From Bacillota bacterium (GTDB lineage: Bacteria > Bacillota > Clostridia > Lachnospirales > Lachnospiraceae): a stretch of DNA of 64,000 bases. Below the pieces are notes generated by a model. The model was not told the origin of the DNA and made no database searches. It was given only the letters and a program-made list of their open reading frames with translations. Both the position numbers and the translations under genes were made by a program. The stretch lies in assembly GCA_023398375.1 (NCBI GenBank), contig JAEWSH010000042.1:248001-312000 (forward strand), in the 5' to 3' direction. Of this stretch, positions 51,787-60,159 are shown piece by piece. Every line of letters begins with the position of its first letter. Position 1 is the first letter of the stretch.

Positions 51787-53526
51787 GTGAAAAAGTTATT
51801 GGTATATTTAAAGGAATACAAGAAGGAATGTGTGCTGGCCCCCTTATTCAAGATGTTGGAGGCCTCTTTTGAATTGGTGGTACCGCTTGTGCTGGCATCC
51901 ATTATTGATAAGGGAATTGTAAATCATAATCGTACCTATATCTATCAGATGTGTCTGATACTGATTGTACTTGCGCTGATTGGTTTGATTACATCAATAA
52001 CAGCGCAATTTTTTGCGGCAAAAGCAGCAGTAGGATTTGCCGCTCAATTACGGCATGCCTTATTTGCGCATCTGCAAGCTTTTTCTTTTACGGAAATAGA
52101 TACGCTGGGCACTTCTACCATGATTACCAGAATGACGAGTGATGTCAATCAGGCACAAACGGGTGTCAATATGTTCTTGAGACTTTTCTTACGTTCTCCA
52201 TTTGTGGTATTTGGTGCAATGGCTATGGCATTTACCATTGATGTGAAGTCAGCATTACATTTTGTCATTGCAATTCTGTTATTGTCCATTGTAGTTTTTG
52301 GAATTATGAGAATTAATATTCCGATGTTAAAGGTGGTACAGCAGAAACTTGACGGGGTACTGAATCTGACGCGGGAGAATTTGCTTGGAGTACGCGTGAT
52401 ACGTGCATTTTGTAAAGAAGAAGAGGAAATTAATAGATTTGCAAAGCGCAATGAAGAACTTACGAAACAACAGAAAAAAACAGGAAGCATATCTGCTTTC
52501 ATGAACCCGGTTACTTATGTGATTATTAATATTGCCATCTTGCGTTTGATTTGGACAGGTACCTTACAGGTAGATGCGGGAATACTGACTCAGGGGCAGG
52601 TAATTGCATTGTATAATTATATGTCTCAGATTTTAGTAGAGCTAATTAAGCTTGCAAATCTGATTATTACTATTAATAAGGCAGTAGCAAGTGGAAATCG
52701 TATTCAGAATGTATTTGATATGAAGTCCTCTATGATATACGAGAAGCGTTTACCCATTCATGTTAATTACAATCAAATAGAATCAGAAGATGCAGTTATG
52801 TATCGCCATGTATCTCTGACCTATCATAATGCAGGAGAAGAATCTCTGACCGACATTAATTTTTCTGTTAAGAAAGGGCAAGTGATCGGTGTTATTGGGG
52901 GAACAGGTTCTGGCAAAAGTTCTGTTGTAAATATGATTCCCAGATTCTATGATGCTACAAAAGGCGAAGTACTGATTCAAGGAAGAAACGTGAAAGAGTA
53001 TTCAGCAGAAGAGTTGACAGAAAAAGTGGGAATCGTTCTGCAAAAAGCGGTTTTATTTAAAGGGAGTATAGAGAGCAATCTGCGGGTAGGAAAGAAAACA
53101 GCTACGGTAGAACAGATGGAAGAAGCAATTAAAGTTGCGCAGGCAGAGGATATTGTCAAGGCGAAGGGCGGTTTAAATGCTGCGGTAACACAGGGCGGAA
53201 AAAATCTGTCGGGTGGGCAGAAACAGAGACTTACTATTGCAAGAGCATTGGTAAAAAGGCCTGAGATTCTGATACTGGATGATAGTGCCTCTGCACTTGA
53301 TATGACTACAGATGCCAAGCTAAGGAAGGCAATCAGAGGCTTGGATTATCATCCGACGGTGTTTATTGTATCCCAGCGTACCTCTGCGATTCAGGATGCA
53401 GATCAGATCATGGTTCTGGAGGAGGGCAGAATTGTAGGAATAGGCACACATGAGGAACTTCTTACCGGCTGTGAAGTCTATAAAGAAATATATGAATCAC
53501 AGTATAGGAAGGAGGCAGTACAATGA
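51787..53526 (+). CDS. ABC exporter half-transporter, subunit 1 (degenerate catalytic site)
   Basis: Protein of 579 residues with a six-helix exporter domain (about 15-300) and an ATPase domain (about 340-579). Walker A is GGTGSGKSS and the signature LSGGQKQR is canonical. Walker B continues ILDDSASALD, with Asp in place of the catalytic Glu. This is the hallmark of the inactive-site subunit in heterodimeric exporters of the BmrC/TM287 type. It starts at a GTG with a weak AGAAAGAAG site, and its stop overlaps the start of subunit 2 (ATGA). The substrate is unknown; drugs, peptides or lipids are typical. Confidence 0.92.
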   Translation: MKKLLVYLKEYKKECVLAPLFKMLEASFELVVPLVLASIIDKGIVNHNRTYIYQMCLILIVLALIGLITSITAQFFAAKAAVGFAAQLRHALFAHLQAFSFTEIDTLGTSTMITRMTSDVNQAQTGVNMFLRLFLRSPFVVFGAMAMAFTIDVKSALHFVIAILLLSIVVFGIMRINIPMLKVVQQKLDGVLNLTRENLLGVRVIRAFCKEEEEINRFAKRNEELTKQQKKTGSISAFMNPVTYVIINIAILRLIWTGTLQVDAGILTQGQVIALYNYMSQILVELIKLANLIITINKAVASGNRIQNVFDMKSSMIYEKRLPIHVNYNQIESEDAVMYRHVSLTYHNAGEESLTDINFSVKKGQVIGVIGGTGSGKSSVVNMIPRFYDATKGEVLIQGRNVKEYSAEELTEKVGIVLQKAVLFKGSIESNLRVGKKTATVEQMEEAIKVAQAEDIVKAKGGLNAAVTQGGKNLSGGQKQRLTIARALVKRPEILILDDSASALDMTTDAKLRKAIRGLDYHPTVFIVSQRTSAIQDADQIMVLEEGRIVGIGTHEELLTGCEVYKEIYESQYRKEAVQ

Positions 53527-55256
53527 GGAAGAATGCAGAGCAGAAAGAGACATTATTTAAGATATTAAAATATGTAAAAAAGTATTTATGGCTCATACTA
53601 ATTTCAATTATTCTGGCAGGCATTATAGTCGCACTTACATTGTATATGCCAATTATAATTGGAAACGCAATTGATCAGATCGTATATGGGCAAATAGAGT
53701 TTGAGAAAATCAAAGCATTGCTGGGAAAGGGATTGCTTGTAACTGTTGCAACTGCTATTGCGCAGTGGATTATGAATGTAATCAATAACAGAGTAACTTA
53801 TCATGTGGTAAGAGATATTCGCAAGGAGGCATTTAAAAAAATAGAAATTCTTCCACTGCAGTATTTGGATGCGCATTCATCAGGAGAAATCGTAAGTCGT
53901 GTCATAGCAGATGCAGATCAATTTGCTGATGGTTTACTGATGGGATTTACACAATTATTTACTGGCGTAATTACAATATTGGGAACGTTGCTTTTTATGC
54001 TGTATTATAATAGAACAATTACGGTTGTGGTGGTTTTGATTACTCCATTGTCTCTATTTGCGGCTAATTTTATCGCTAAGAAAACTTTTTCCATGTTTCA
54101 GTTGCAAACTAAGACAAGGGGGGAGCAGACAGCATTGATTGACGAGATGATTGGAAATGAAAAAGTAGTAAAAGCATTTGGGTATGAAAATGATGCTATG
54201 AATCAGTTTGATGAGATCAATCTTCGATTACAAAAATATTCATTACGTGCTATTTTCTTTTCTTCCATTACAAATCCGGCAACTAGATTTGTAAATAGTA
54301 TTGTTTATGCAGGAGTAGCGGTTACCAGTGCACTGTCTGTATTGACAGGAAGGATGTCAGTTGGTATGATGTCGTGTTTCCTTAGCTATGCAAGTCAGTA
54401 TACGAAACCTTTTAATGAGATATCGGGAGTTGTAACGGAATTACAGAATGCTTTGGCATGTGCTGCAAGAATATTTGATTTAATTGAAGAAAAGCCGCAG
54501 ATAGATGAGCCGGACAATGTGCAGAGATTAGAAAATCCTGCGGGAGTGGTTCAATGTGAAAATGTATGTTTTTCTTATGTACCTGATAATAAGTTAATTG
54601 AAAATTTCAACCTGCATGTACAGCCGGGGCAGAATATAGCAATTGTCGGACCAACAGGTTGTGGGAAGACAACAATAATTAATTTGTTGATGCGTTTTTA
54701 TGATGTCAATTCGGGAAGCATCAGAGTGGAGGGAACGGATATCAGGGATATTACAAGAAATAGTCTTCGTCATAGTTATGGTATGGTACTTCAGGACACA
54801 TGGCTAAGACAGGGAACAATACGTGATAATATCATGATGGGAAAACCAGACGCATCACAGGAAGAAGTGGAAGCAGCAGCAAGAGCATCACATTCGCACT
54901 CCTTTATTAAACGCTTGCCGAAGGGTTATGATACGATGATTGGAGAAGATGGCGGAATGTTGTCTCAGGGACAAAAGCAGTTATTGTGTATAACAAGAGT
55001 AATGTTGGCGTTACCGCCGATGCTGATTTTGGATGAAGCAACCTCATCGATTGATACAAGGACAGAATTGAAGATACAGAGCGCATTTGCAAGGTTAATG
55101 AAAGGGCGTACCAGTTTTATCGTGGCACACAGGTTATCTACGATTCAGAATGCAGATGTTATACTGGTCATGAAAGAAGGAAATGTAATCGAGCAGGGCA
55201 ATCATGAAGAACTTCTTAAGAAAAACGGATTCTATGCTGCTATGTATAGAAGTTAA
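53523..55256 (+). CDS. ABC exporter half-transporter, subunit 2 (catalytic)
   Basis: Protein of 577 residues, partner of the preceding half-transporter. Membrane domain about 20-310; ATPase domain with Walker A GPTGCGKTT, D-loop and Walker B LILDEATSSID carrying the catalytic Glu, and switch His in VAHRLS. Its signature reads LSQGQKQLL, a non-canonical form that, in the dimer, pairs with the degenerate site of subunit 1. The two proteins therefore build one competent and one degenerate ATP site. It is translationally coupled to subunit 1 by a 4-bp overlap. Confidence 0.93.
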   Translation: MRKNAEQKETLFKILKYVKKYLWLILISIILAGIIVALTLYMPIIIGNAIDQIVYGQIEFEKIKALLGKGLLVTVATAIAQWIMNVINNRVTYHVVRDIRKEAFKKIEILPLQYLDAHSSGEIVSRVIADADQFADGLLMGFTQLFTGVITILGTLLFMLYYNRTITVVVVLITPLSLFAANFIAKKTFSMFQLQTKTRGEQTALIDEMIGNEKVVKAFGYENDAMNQFDEINLRLQKYSLRAIFFSSITNPATRFVNSIVYAGVAVTSALSVLTGRMSVGMMSCFLSYASQYTKPFNEISGVVTELQNALACAARIFDLIEEKPQIDEPDNVQRLENPAGVVQCENVCFSYVPDNKLIENFNLHVQPGQNIAIVGPTGCGKTTIINLLMRFYDVNSGSIRVEGTDIRDITRNSLRHSYGMVLQDTWLRQGTIRDNIMMGKPDASQEEVEAAARASHSHSFIKRLPKGYDTMIGEDGGMLSQGQKQLLCITRVMLALPPMLILDEATSSIDTRTELKIQSAFARLMKGRTSFIVAHRLSTIQNADVILVMKEGNVIEQGNHEELLKKNGFYAAMYRS

Positions 55257-55306
55257 AGATGCATAAAAACAAAAAGATCAGAGACCATATATAATATAAT
55301 TTTTTC

Positions 55307-55335
55307 TTGAAATTTATAAGTATAGATGGTACTAT
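55307..55335 (+). promoter_or_regulatory. Predicted promoter of the purine leader
   Basis: TTGAAA, 17-bp spacer, TACTAT, located about 30 bp before the ZTP aptamer. This would place the transcription start just upstream of the riboswitch. Confidence 0.6.
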
Positions 55336-55365
55336 CTTAATAGTTCATAGCAATAGAATTTTATT

Positions 55366-55439
55366 GTATATACGACTGACGGAAGTGGAATGAACCACAT
55401 GAAGTATAGTTATGAATTGATAGCCGACCGTCTGGGCGA
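55366..55439 (+). ncRNA. ZTP (pfl) riboswitch aptamer
   Basis: The leader contains the conserved first half CGACTGACGGAAGTGG-AAT-ACCAC of the ZTP/pfl aptamer and, after a variable linker, the second half GCCGACCGTCTGGGC, which closes the pseudoknot. ZTP/ZMP (AICAR nucleotides) signal 10-formyl-THF shortage. The two downstream genes catalyse the last two purine steps, using AICAR and 10-formyl-THF, exactly the regulon expected. The recognition is by eye; a covariance search would settle it. Confidence 0.88.
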
Positions 55440-55467
55440 TAAAAGCCCGGAGTGTCGGCTTTTTTAT
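55422..55467 (+). terminator. Riboswitch-controlled terminator
   Basis: AGCCGAC / GTCGGCT outer stem with inner GGGC / GCCC, followed by T6. The left arm is part of the aptamer's 3' half, so ligand-bound aptamer and terminator are mutually exclusive: an ON switch when ZTP/ZMP is high. Confidence 0.85.
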
Positions 55468-55556
55468 ATATGATAGAAAACCAGACTTGTCCGCTTTGTT
55501 CTATACTTATAGGAAGCATTAGCGTTTGAGAAGATACAGGAAAAAGGAGAAGAACT

Positions 55557-56291
55557 ATGAAAATGAGCAAAATGGAAACAGAACTTTCAGCAAATGAGTA
55601 TCCGGGAAGAGGAATCGTGATTGGTAGATCAGCAGATGGAAAATTTGCAATTACAGCCTATTTTATTATGGGAAGAAGTGAGAACAGTAGAAACAGAATA
55701 TTTGTGGAAGATGGAGAGGGTATTCGCACACAAGCTTTTGACCCTTCCAAATTGACAGATCCAAGCCTTATTATTTATGCGCCTGTGAGAGTACTTGGCA
55801 ATAAGACGATCGTAACAAATGGAGATCAGACAGATACCATCTATGAAGGAATGGATGTACAGCTTTCCTTTGAACAAACACTCAGAAGCAGGGAATTCGA
55901 GCCGGATGCTCCAAATTATACTCCTAGAATATCCGGCATCATGCATATAGAAAATGGTGGTTATAATTATGCCATGTCAATTTTAAAAAGTAATAATGGA
56001 AATCCGGATGCCTGCAATCGTTATACATTTGCATATGAGAGTCCGGCAGCAGGAGAAGGACACTTTATTCATACTTATCTGTGTGACGGAAATCCACTTC
56101 CAAGCTTTGAAGGAGAACCAAAGTTAGTAGAAATGAAGGAGGATATTGATACATTTACCAGTACCTTATGGAATAACCTGAATGCAGATAATAAAGTAGC
56201 ACTGTTTGTTCGTTATATTGATATTGCCACAAGAAAATATGAAACAAGAATTGTTAATAAACATGTAGCTGCAGATGCACAGAGAGGATAA
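55557..56291 (+). CDS. purO: IMP cyclohydrolase (PurO-type)
   Basis: Protein of 244 residues resembling the archaeal-type IMP cyclohydrolase PurO. It closes FAICAR to IMP, the final purine step, instead of the C-terminal domain of bifunctional PurH. Family features: EYPGRGIVIGRSADGKFAITAYFIMGRSENSRNR at the N-terminus, then NYTPRISGIM, AYESPAAGEGHFIHTYLCDGNPLPSFEGEP. AAAGGAG precedes the ATG. It is directly under the ZTP riboswitch and followed 4 bp later by the transformylase gene, so the two last steps are encoded as separate proteins in one operon. Confidence 0.9.
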   Translation: MKMSKMETELSANEYPGRGIVIGRSADGKFAITAYFIMGRSENSRNRIFVEDGEGIRTQAFDPSKLTDPSLIIYAPVRVLGNKTIVTNGDQTDTIYEGMDVQLSFEQTLRSREFEPDAPNYTPRISGIMHIENGGYNYAMSILKSNNGNPDACNRYTFAYESPAAGEGHFIHTYLCDGNPLPSFEGEPKLVEMKEDIDTFTSTLWNNLNADNKVALFVRYIDIATRKYETRIVNKHVAADAQRG

Positions 56292-56295
56292 AATT

Positions 56296-57474
56296 ATGAA
56301 CGAGTTAGAATTAAAATACGGATGCAATCCGAATCAAAAGCCTTCCAGAATTTTTATGAAAGATGAAAAAGCCCTTCCGATCAATGTACTATGTGGAAAT
56401 CCGGGATATATCAATTTTCTGGATGCTTTGAATGGATGGCAGTTAGTAAAAGAACTAAGGCAGGCAACCGGTTTGCCGGCAGCAGCTTCTTTTAAACATG
56501 TATCTCCTGCAGGAGCGGCAGTAGGATTGCCATTGGATGAAACACTTGCTAAGATTTACTGGGTAGATGACCTTGGTGAACTGTCTCCGCTTGCGAGTGC
56601 GTATGCAAGGGCAAGAGGTGCAGACAGAATGTCATCTTTTGGAGATTTTATATGTCTTTCCGATAAATGCGATGAAGTAACAGCAAAAATAATTAAAAGA
56701 GAAGTGTCAGACGGGGTAATCGCACCAGGGTATGAATCGGAAGCGCTTGCTATATTAAAAGAAAAGAAAAGTGGAAAATATAATGTGATTGAGATCGATC
56801 CATCTTATAAACCGGCACCTGTAGAACAAAAAGATGTATTTGGAGTTACCTTCGAACAAGGCAGAAACGAGCTGCTTATCAATGAAGCATTACTTGAAAA
56901 TGTGGTCACTCAAAATAAAGAAATCTCTCAAATTGCGAAGATCGATCTGCTTATTTCTCTGATCACATTGAAGTATACGCAATCTAATTCCGTATGTTAT
57001 GCAAAAGGTGGACAGGCAATCGGCATTGGAGCCGGACAGCAGTCAAGGGTGCATTGTACACGTCTTGCAGGACAAAAAGCAGATAACTGGATGCTTCGCC
57101 AATGTCCGAAAGTTTTGAAACTTCCTTTTGTGGATACGATCAAACGTGCGGATAGGGATAATGCGATCGATAATTATATTGGTGATGAATATATGGATGT
57201 ACTTGCAGAAGGAGTCTGGCAGAGGGTATTCAAAGAAAAACCGGAAATATTTACTCCTGAAGAGAAGCGGGCATGGCTTGATAAAATGGAGGATGTGGCC
57301 CTGGGATCGGATGCATTTTTTCCATTCAGCGATAACATTGAAAGAGCAAAAAAAAGCGGCGTAAAATTTATTGCACAACCTGGTGGATCTGTTCGTGATG
57401 ATGCAGTCATAGATTGCTGCGATAAGTATGATATGGTCATGGCATTTACAGGGATTCGTTTATTCCATCACTAA
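56296..57474 (+). CDS. purH: AICAR transformylase (monofunctional PurH)
   Basis: Protein of 392 residues corresponding to the AICAR formyltransferase half of PurH, without the IMP cyclohydrolase domain. SFKHVSPAGAAVG contains the catalytic Lys-His pair; further AICARFT blocks are YARARGADRMSSFGDFI, LKYTQSNSVCYAKGGQAIGIGAGQQSRVHC and FPFSDNIERAKKSGVKFIAQPGGSVRDDAVI. It converts AICAR plus 10-formyl-THF to FAICAR, which the adjacent PurO closes to IMP. I chose the ATG after AGAGAGG rather than one 21 nt upstream, which lies inside purO. Confidence 0.93.
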   Translation: MNELELKYGCNPNQKPSRIFMKDEKALPINVLCGNPGYINFLDALNGWQLVKELRQATGLPAAASFKHVSPAGAAVGLPLDETLAKIYWVDDLGELSPLASAYARARGADRMSSFGDFICLSDKCDEVTAKIIKREVSDGVIAPGYESEALAILKEKKSGKYNVIEIDPSYKPAPVEQKDVFGVTFEQGRNELLINEALLENVVTQNKEISQIAKIDLLISLITLKYTQSNSVCYAKGGQAIGIGAGQQSRVHCTRLAGQKADNWMLRQCPKVLKLPFVDTIKRADRDNAIDNYIGDEYMDVLAEGVWQRVFKEKPEIFTPEEKRAWLDKMEDVALGSDAFFPFSDNIERAKKSGVKFIAQPGGSVRDDAVIDCCDKYDMVMAFTGIRLFHH

Positions 57475-57833
57475 TAAAATTTAAAAACCGGAAAATTCTG
57501 AAGTAGAAAGTCTCCAATTATGTAAATTGTGTGAAAGAAGTGTGAAATCGTATCAATTCCGCATTTTTCCTATTAATTCCTTATTAAAATAGCCGATACA
57601 TGATGTGTCAGCAAGTAAAAATGAATAAAACTGCTATGGAGGCACTTATATCAAAGGATTGATAAACAATCTTTGTATAAGTGTCTCTTTTGGTTATTAT
57701 ATGGGTAGAGAGAAACTCAATTCATGTATACTCGTTGGACTGATAAAGAGACGGGAAAAGCCTTGAATGATAGAGAGGTTTATAGGTTAACTATGAAAAC
57801 TTGCTGACAAGAAAAAAGAAAGGATGGAAAAAT
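57475..57833. other. Intergenic region with direct repeats and a terminator
   Basis: It contains two TGTGAAA copies with an 11-bp period (57530 and 57541), an OmpR/PhoP-like site pattern on the minus strand (TTTCACA), and the hairpin listed separately. No coding frame is supported. Confidence 0.4.
57641..57691 (+). terminator. Hairpin terminator between purH and the acidic protein gene
   Basis: Long stem (GGCACTTATA / TATAAGTGTC plus CAAAGGATTG / CAATCTTTG), a short loop, then TCTTTT. It probably ends the purine transcript or attenuates the next gene. Confidence 0.7.
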
Positions 57834-58649
57834 ATGAGAATTGAAAATTTGTATCAGGAGCAGGTTGTAAATCAATACAGCCAGAACAGCAGAACAACAG
57901 ATCAGGAAAGTGAGAAAAAAGGGAAGAAAAGTGGAAAAGATTTTTTCGAAATGAGTGAAGAAGTTTCAGTTATGCCATCTGAAACTTATCATGATTTCGG
58001 AAAGACGATGAAGAGTCAGATGTCTTCTGAAACAGGGGCCGAAGAGGAAGCAGAGGATCAAGAAGGAGGTATGCAGATGCCGCCAATGCCTCCAAAACCA
58101 ATGGAAGAGGTGGATACTGGAGAGTCGGAAGAAACAGCTGAAGCGGTAAGTAACGTAAATGACACTGTAAATTCTATAATAGCCGGTATTTCAGAAGCAT
58201 TGGGTGTGTCTGCAAGTGAGGTGTTTGAAGCCTTAAAATCATTACAGCTTAGTCCGAGTGAATTGTTAAGTGAAGATGGTCTTGCATCTGTTGTGAGTGC
58301 ACTTGCAGGTAATACTACAAGCGCTGAAGCTTCAGCATCTACGGCAGCTTCAACATCCTCAGAAACAACTAAGGAAGAGGAAGAATCTACAGATTCAACG
58401 GATACCACAGATACAACGCTTTCTGCTACGATGGCTAGTCTCAAAGAATTGATGGAAAATGCTTTAAAGTCCTTGCAGGAGAAATTAGGGATGAAGGATG
58501 AAGAATTTGAAGAGTTCTTAGGTTCAACGGATGATTTTAGCACCAGTATGGCTGAATATGGAAACGGCAACATTAAAAATATGGGAAATGCGTATGATAT
58601 GCAGCAGTTTATGGATAGGATGCAGAATCAAGGAACCAGTATAGCATAA
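57834..58649 (+). CDS. Acidic low-complexity protein of unknown function
   Basis: Unrecognised protein of 271 residues. It has a conserved-looking N-terminus (RIENLYQEQVVNQYSQNS), an acidic, proline-containing linker (MQMPPMPPKPMEEVDTGE), a predicted helical core (about 100-160, with LGVSASEVFEALKSLQLSPSELLSEDGLASVVSALAG), a Ser/Thr/Glu-rich stretch (about 165-200), and a second helical part (MASLKELMENALKSLQEKLGMKDEEFEEFL). It has no signal peptide. The core is reminiscent of FliK-type hook-length proteins of clostridia, but there is not enough to assign that. AAAGGATGG precedes the ATG; it is monocistronic, between two hairpins. Confidence 0.6.
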   Translation: MRIENLYQEQVVNQYSQNSRTTDQESEKKGKKSGKDFFEMSEEVSVMPSETYHDFGKTMKSQMSSETGAEEEAEDQEGGMQMPPMPPKPMEEVDTGESEETAEAVSNVNDTVNSIIAGISEALGVSASEVFEALKSLQLSPSELLSEDGLASVVSALAGNTTSAEASASTAASTSSETTKEEEESTDSTDTTDTTLSATMASLKELMENALKSLQEKLGMKDEEFEEFLGSTDDFSTSMAEYGNGNIKNMGNAYDMQQFMDRMQNQGTSIA

Positions 58650-58674
58650 GATGTGATTTCACATAAAAGTTATC

Positions 58675-58711
58675 AACGAGTAGAAACACGCTTTGCGAGT
58701 TTCTACTCGTT
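58675..58711 (+). terminator. Terminator-like hairpin after acidic protein gene
   Basis: Perfect 13-bp stem AACGAGTAGAAAC / complement with an 11-nt loop, followed by ATTGCGTG rather than a T-run. Confidence 0.55.
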
Positions 58712-58891
58712 ATTGCGTGATTCGTTAAATTCATCTGCTGGCAGAGCATTTTCCTCATTACTCTCGTAATAAATAGTAGCAAGAATTCAAAAGGAAAATT
58801 ATGTTATGATTACTTATCGGTTGAAAAAGTGTCTAAAAATGTATATCATATAAATAAGATGAAGAATAACCCCGAAAGCTGGTGTATATAT

Positions 58892-60094
58892 ATGTTTGAT
58901 TTCAACTTTGATTGGCGAAGTGAGTTAAATACAAATATTGAGATTGTTGATTATCAACATAAGAATTTATTTATAATTGGAAGAAAAATTGAACAGATAT
59001 TAAGAACCGAGTGTATTGGGATGACAGAGGACCAGCTTCTTAAGATTGTATGTGAGTTAAGAGATTACGTGGCATATCATTTTTATCAAGAAGAAAGTCT
59101 GATGCAGCAAGCAGGATATTCTGGTCTGGAAGAACATCGCAGACAGCATCAGGCAGCAATTAAAGAAGTACAGGCAATTGATTTTCTGCAGCTTAGGGAA
59201 AAGCCAAAAGATGGTTTAACGAAGATGAAAGATATGATGCAGAACTGGATCTATCAACATATCTTAATAGAAGATATGAAGATGGCAGATGAAATCCGCG
59301 ATATCCTGGATGATCAGAACCGGCACAATAACGGAGGTCAAAAAGTACCTATTTTATATACCTTGGAGGCTGTTGTGGATAATATAGATTCTGCGGTGAA
59401 GGCTATGGAAGCAGGGGCGAACAGGCTTGAACTGTGCAGTAATATGATTATCGGAGGAACAACGCCAACACTGTCATTATTTACCGAGGTAAAAAAATTA
59501 TGTAATATAAAGATTGATGTCGTAATCAGACCGAGATACGGAGATTATCATTACAGTGCCAATGAATTCAAATTAATGTTAGCAGAGATTCATAGGTTTA
59601 AAGAAGCTGGCGCAGACGGCATTATAATTGGTGCGTTGCAAACGAATGGAATGCTGGATTATCCACAGATGCAGAGAATGATTCTGACAGCAGGCAGAAT
59701 GAACATTACTTTAAATAGATCATTTGATGTATGCAAGGACCCATATCAGACTTTAAAAGAAGCCAGGGAACTTGGCATAAAAAGAGTGATAACAAGTGGG
59801 CAGAAAGCAACTTGTCTGGAAGGAATCGAAGTAATCAAAAAACTGGCAAAGGACGCCAGGAACAAGATTGATATTGTAATTAATTGTGGGATTGATGGAA
59901 GCATAATCAAGCAGATGTATGAGAATACAAGAATCACATCTTACAGGGTAGCTGGAATGATAGAACGCGAAAGTCAGATGGTGCATCGTAATATGGAAGT
60001 ACACATGGGACTTGCTGAATTCAAAGAATACATACTATTAGATACAGATATTGGCAGAATCAGGGATGCTGCTGAGATTTTAAGCCAGCTTTGA
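58892..60094 (+). CDS. Fusion of bacteriohemerythrin and CutC
   Basis: Protein of 400 residues joining two families. Residues 1-135 are a hemerythrin four-helix bundle with the di-iron ligands in DYQHKN, YHFYQEES (H-x3-E), EHRRQHQ (H-x3-H) and YQHILIED (H-x4-D). Residues 150-400 are a CutC-type TIM barrel (VVDNIDSAVKAMEAGANRLELCS, GGTTPTLSLF, VVIRPRYGDYHYSANEF, NRSFDVCKDPYQTLKEARELGIKRVITSGQKA). Hemerythrin binds O2 or NO; CutC's role (copper homeostasis) is debated. The frame extends to a GTG at 58829, but the ATG used has GGTG at good distance and gives a normal hemerythrin start. Confidence 0.9.
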   Translation: MFDFNFDWRSELNTNIEIVDYQHKNLFIIGRKIEQILRTECIGMTEDQLLKIVCELRDYVAYHFYQEESLMQQAGYSGLEEHRRQHQAAIKEVQAIDFLQLREKPKDGLTKMKDMMQNWIYQHILIEDMKMADEIRDILDDQNRHNNGGQKVPILYTLEAVVDNIDSAVKAMEAGANRLELCSNMIIGGTTPTLSLFTEVKKLCNIKIDVVIRPRYGDYHYSANEFKLMLAEIHRFKEAGADGIIIGALQTNGMLDYPQMQRMILTAGRMNITLNRSFDVCKDPYQTLKEARELGIKRVITSGQKATCLEGIEVIKKLAKDARNKIDIVINCGIDGSIIKQMYENTRITSYRVAGMIERESQMVHRNMEVHMGLAEFKEYILLDTDIGRIRDAAEILSQL

Positions 60095-60110
60095 GAATAT
60101 AGAATAAGGA

Positions 60111-60136
60111 AGGACGTGGATTGCTACTGCTATCCG
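60111..60136. terminator. Bidirectional terminator between convergent genes
   Basis: Stem AGGACGTGGAT / ATCCGCGTCCT (one mismatch pair), 4- to 10-nt loop, followed by GTTT. It separates the hemerythrin-CutC gene and the PHP gene. Confidence 0.65.
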
Positions 60137-60159
60137 CGTCCTGTTTCCATATTGTGATA

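Noticed and set aside
58058..58573. Minus-strand 171-codon frame opposite the acidic protein
   Set aside because: Ser/Val-rich mirror of GAA/TCT-rich codons; the plus-strand gene has the ribosome site and start.
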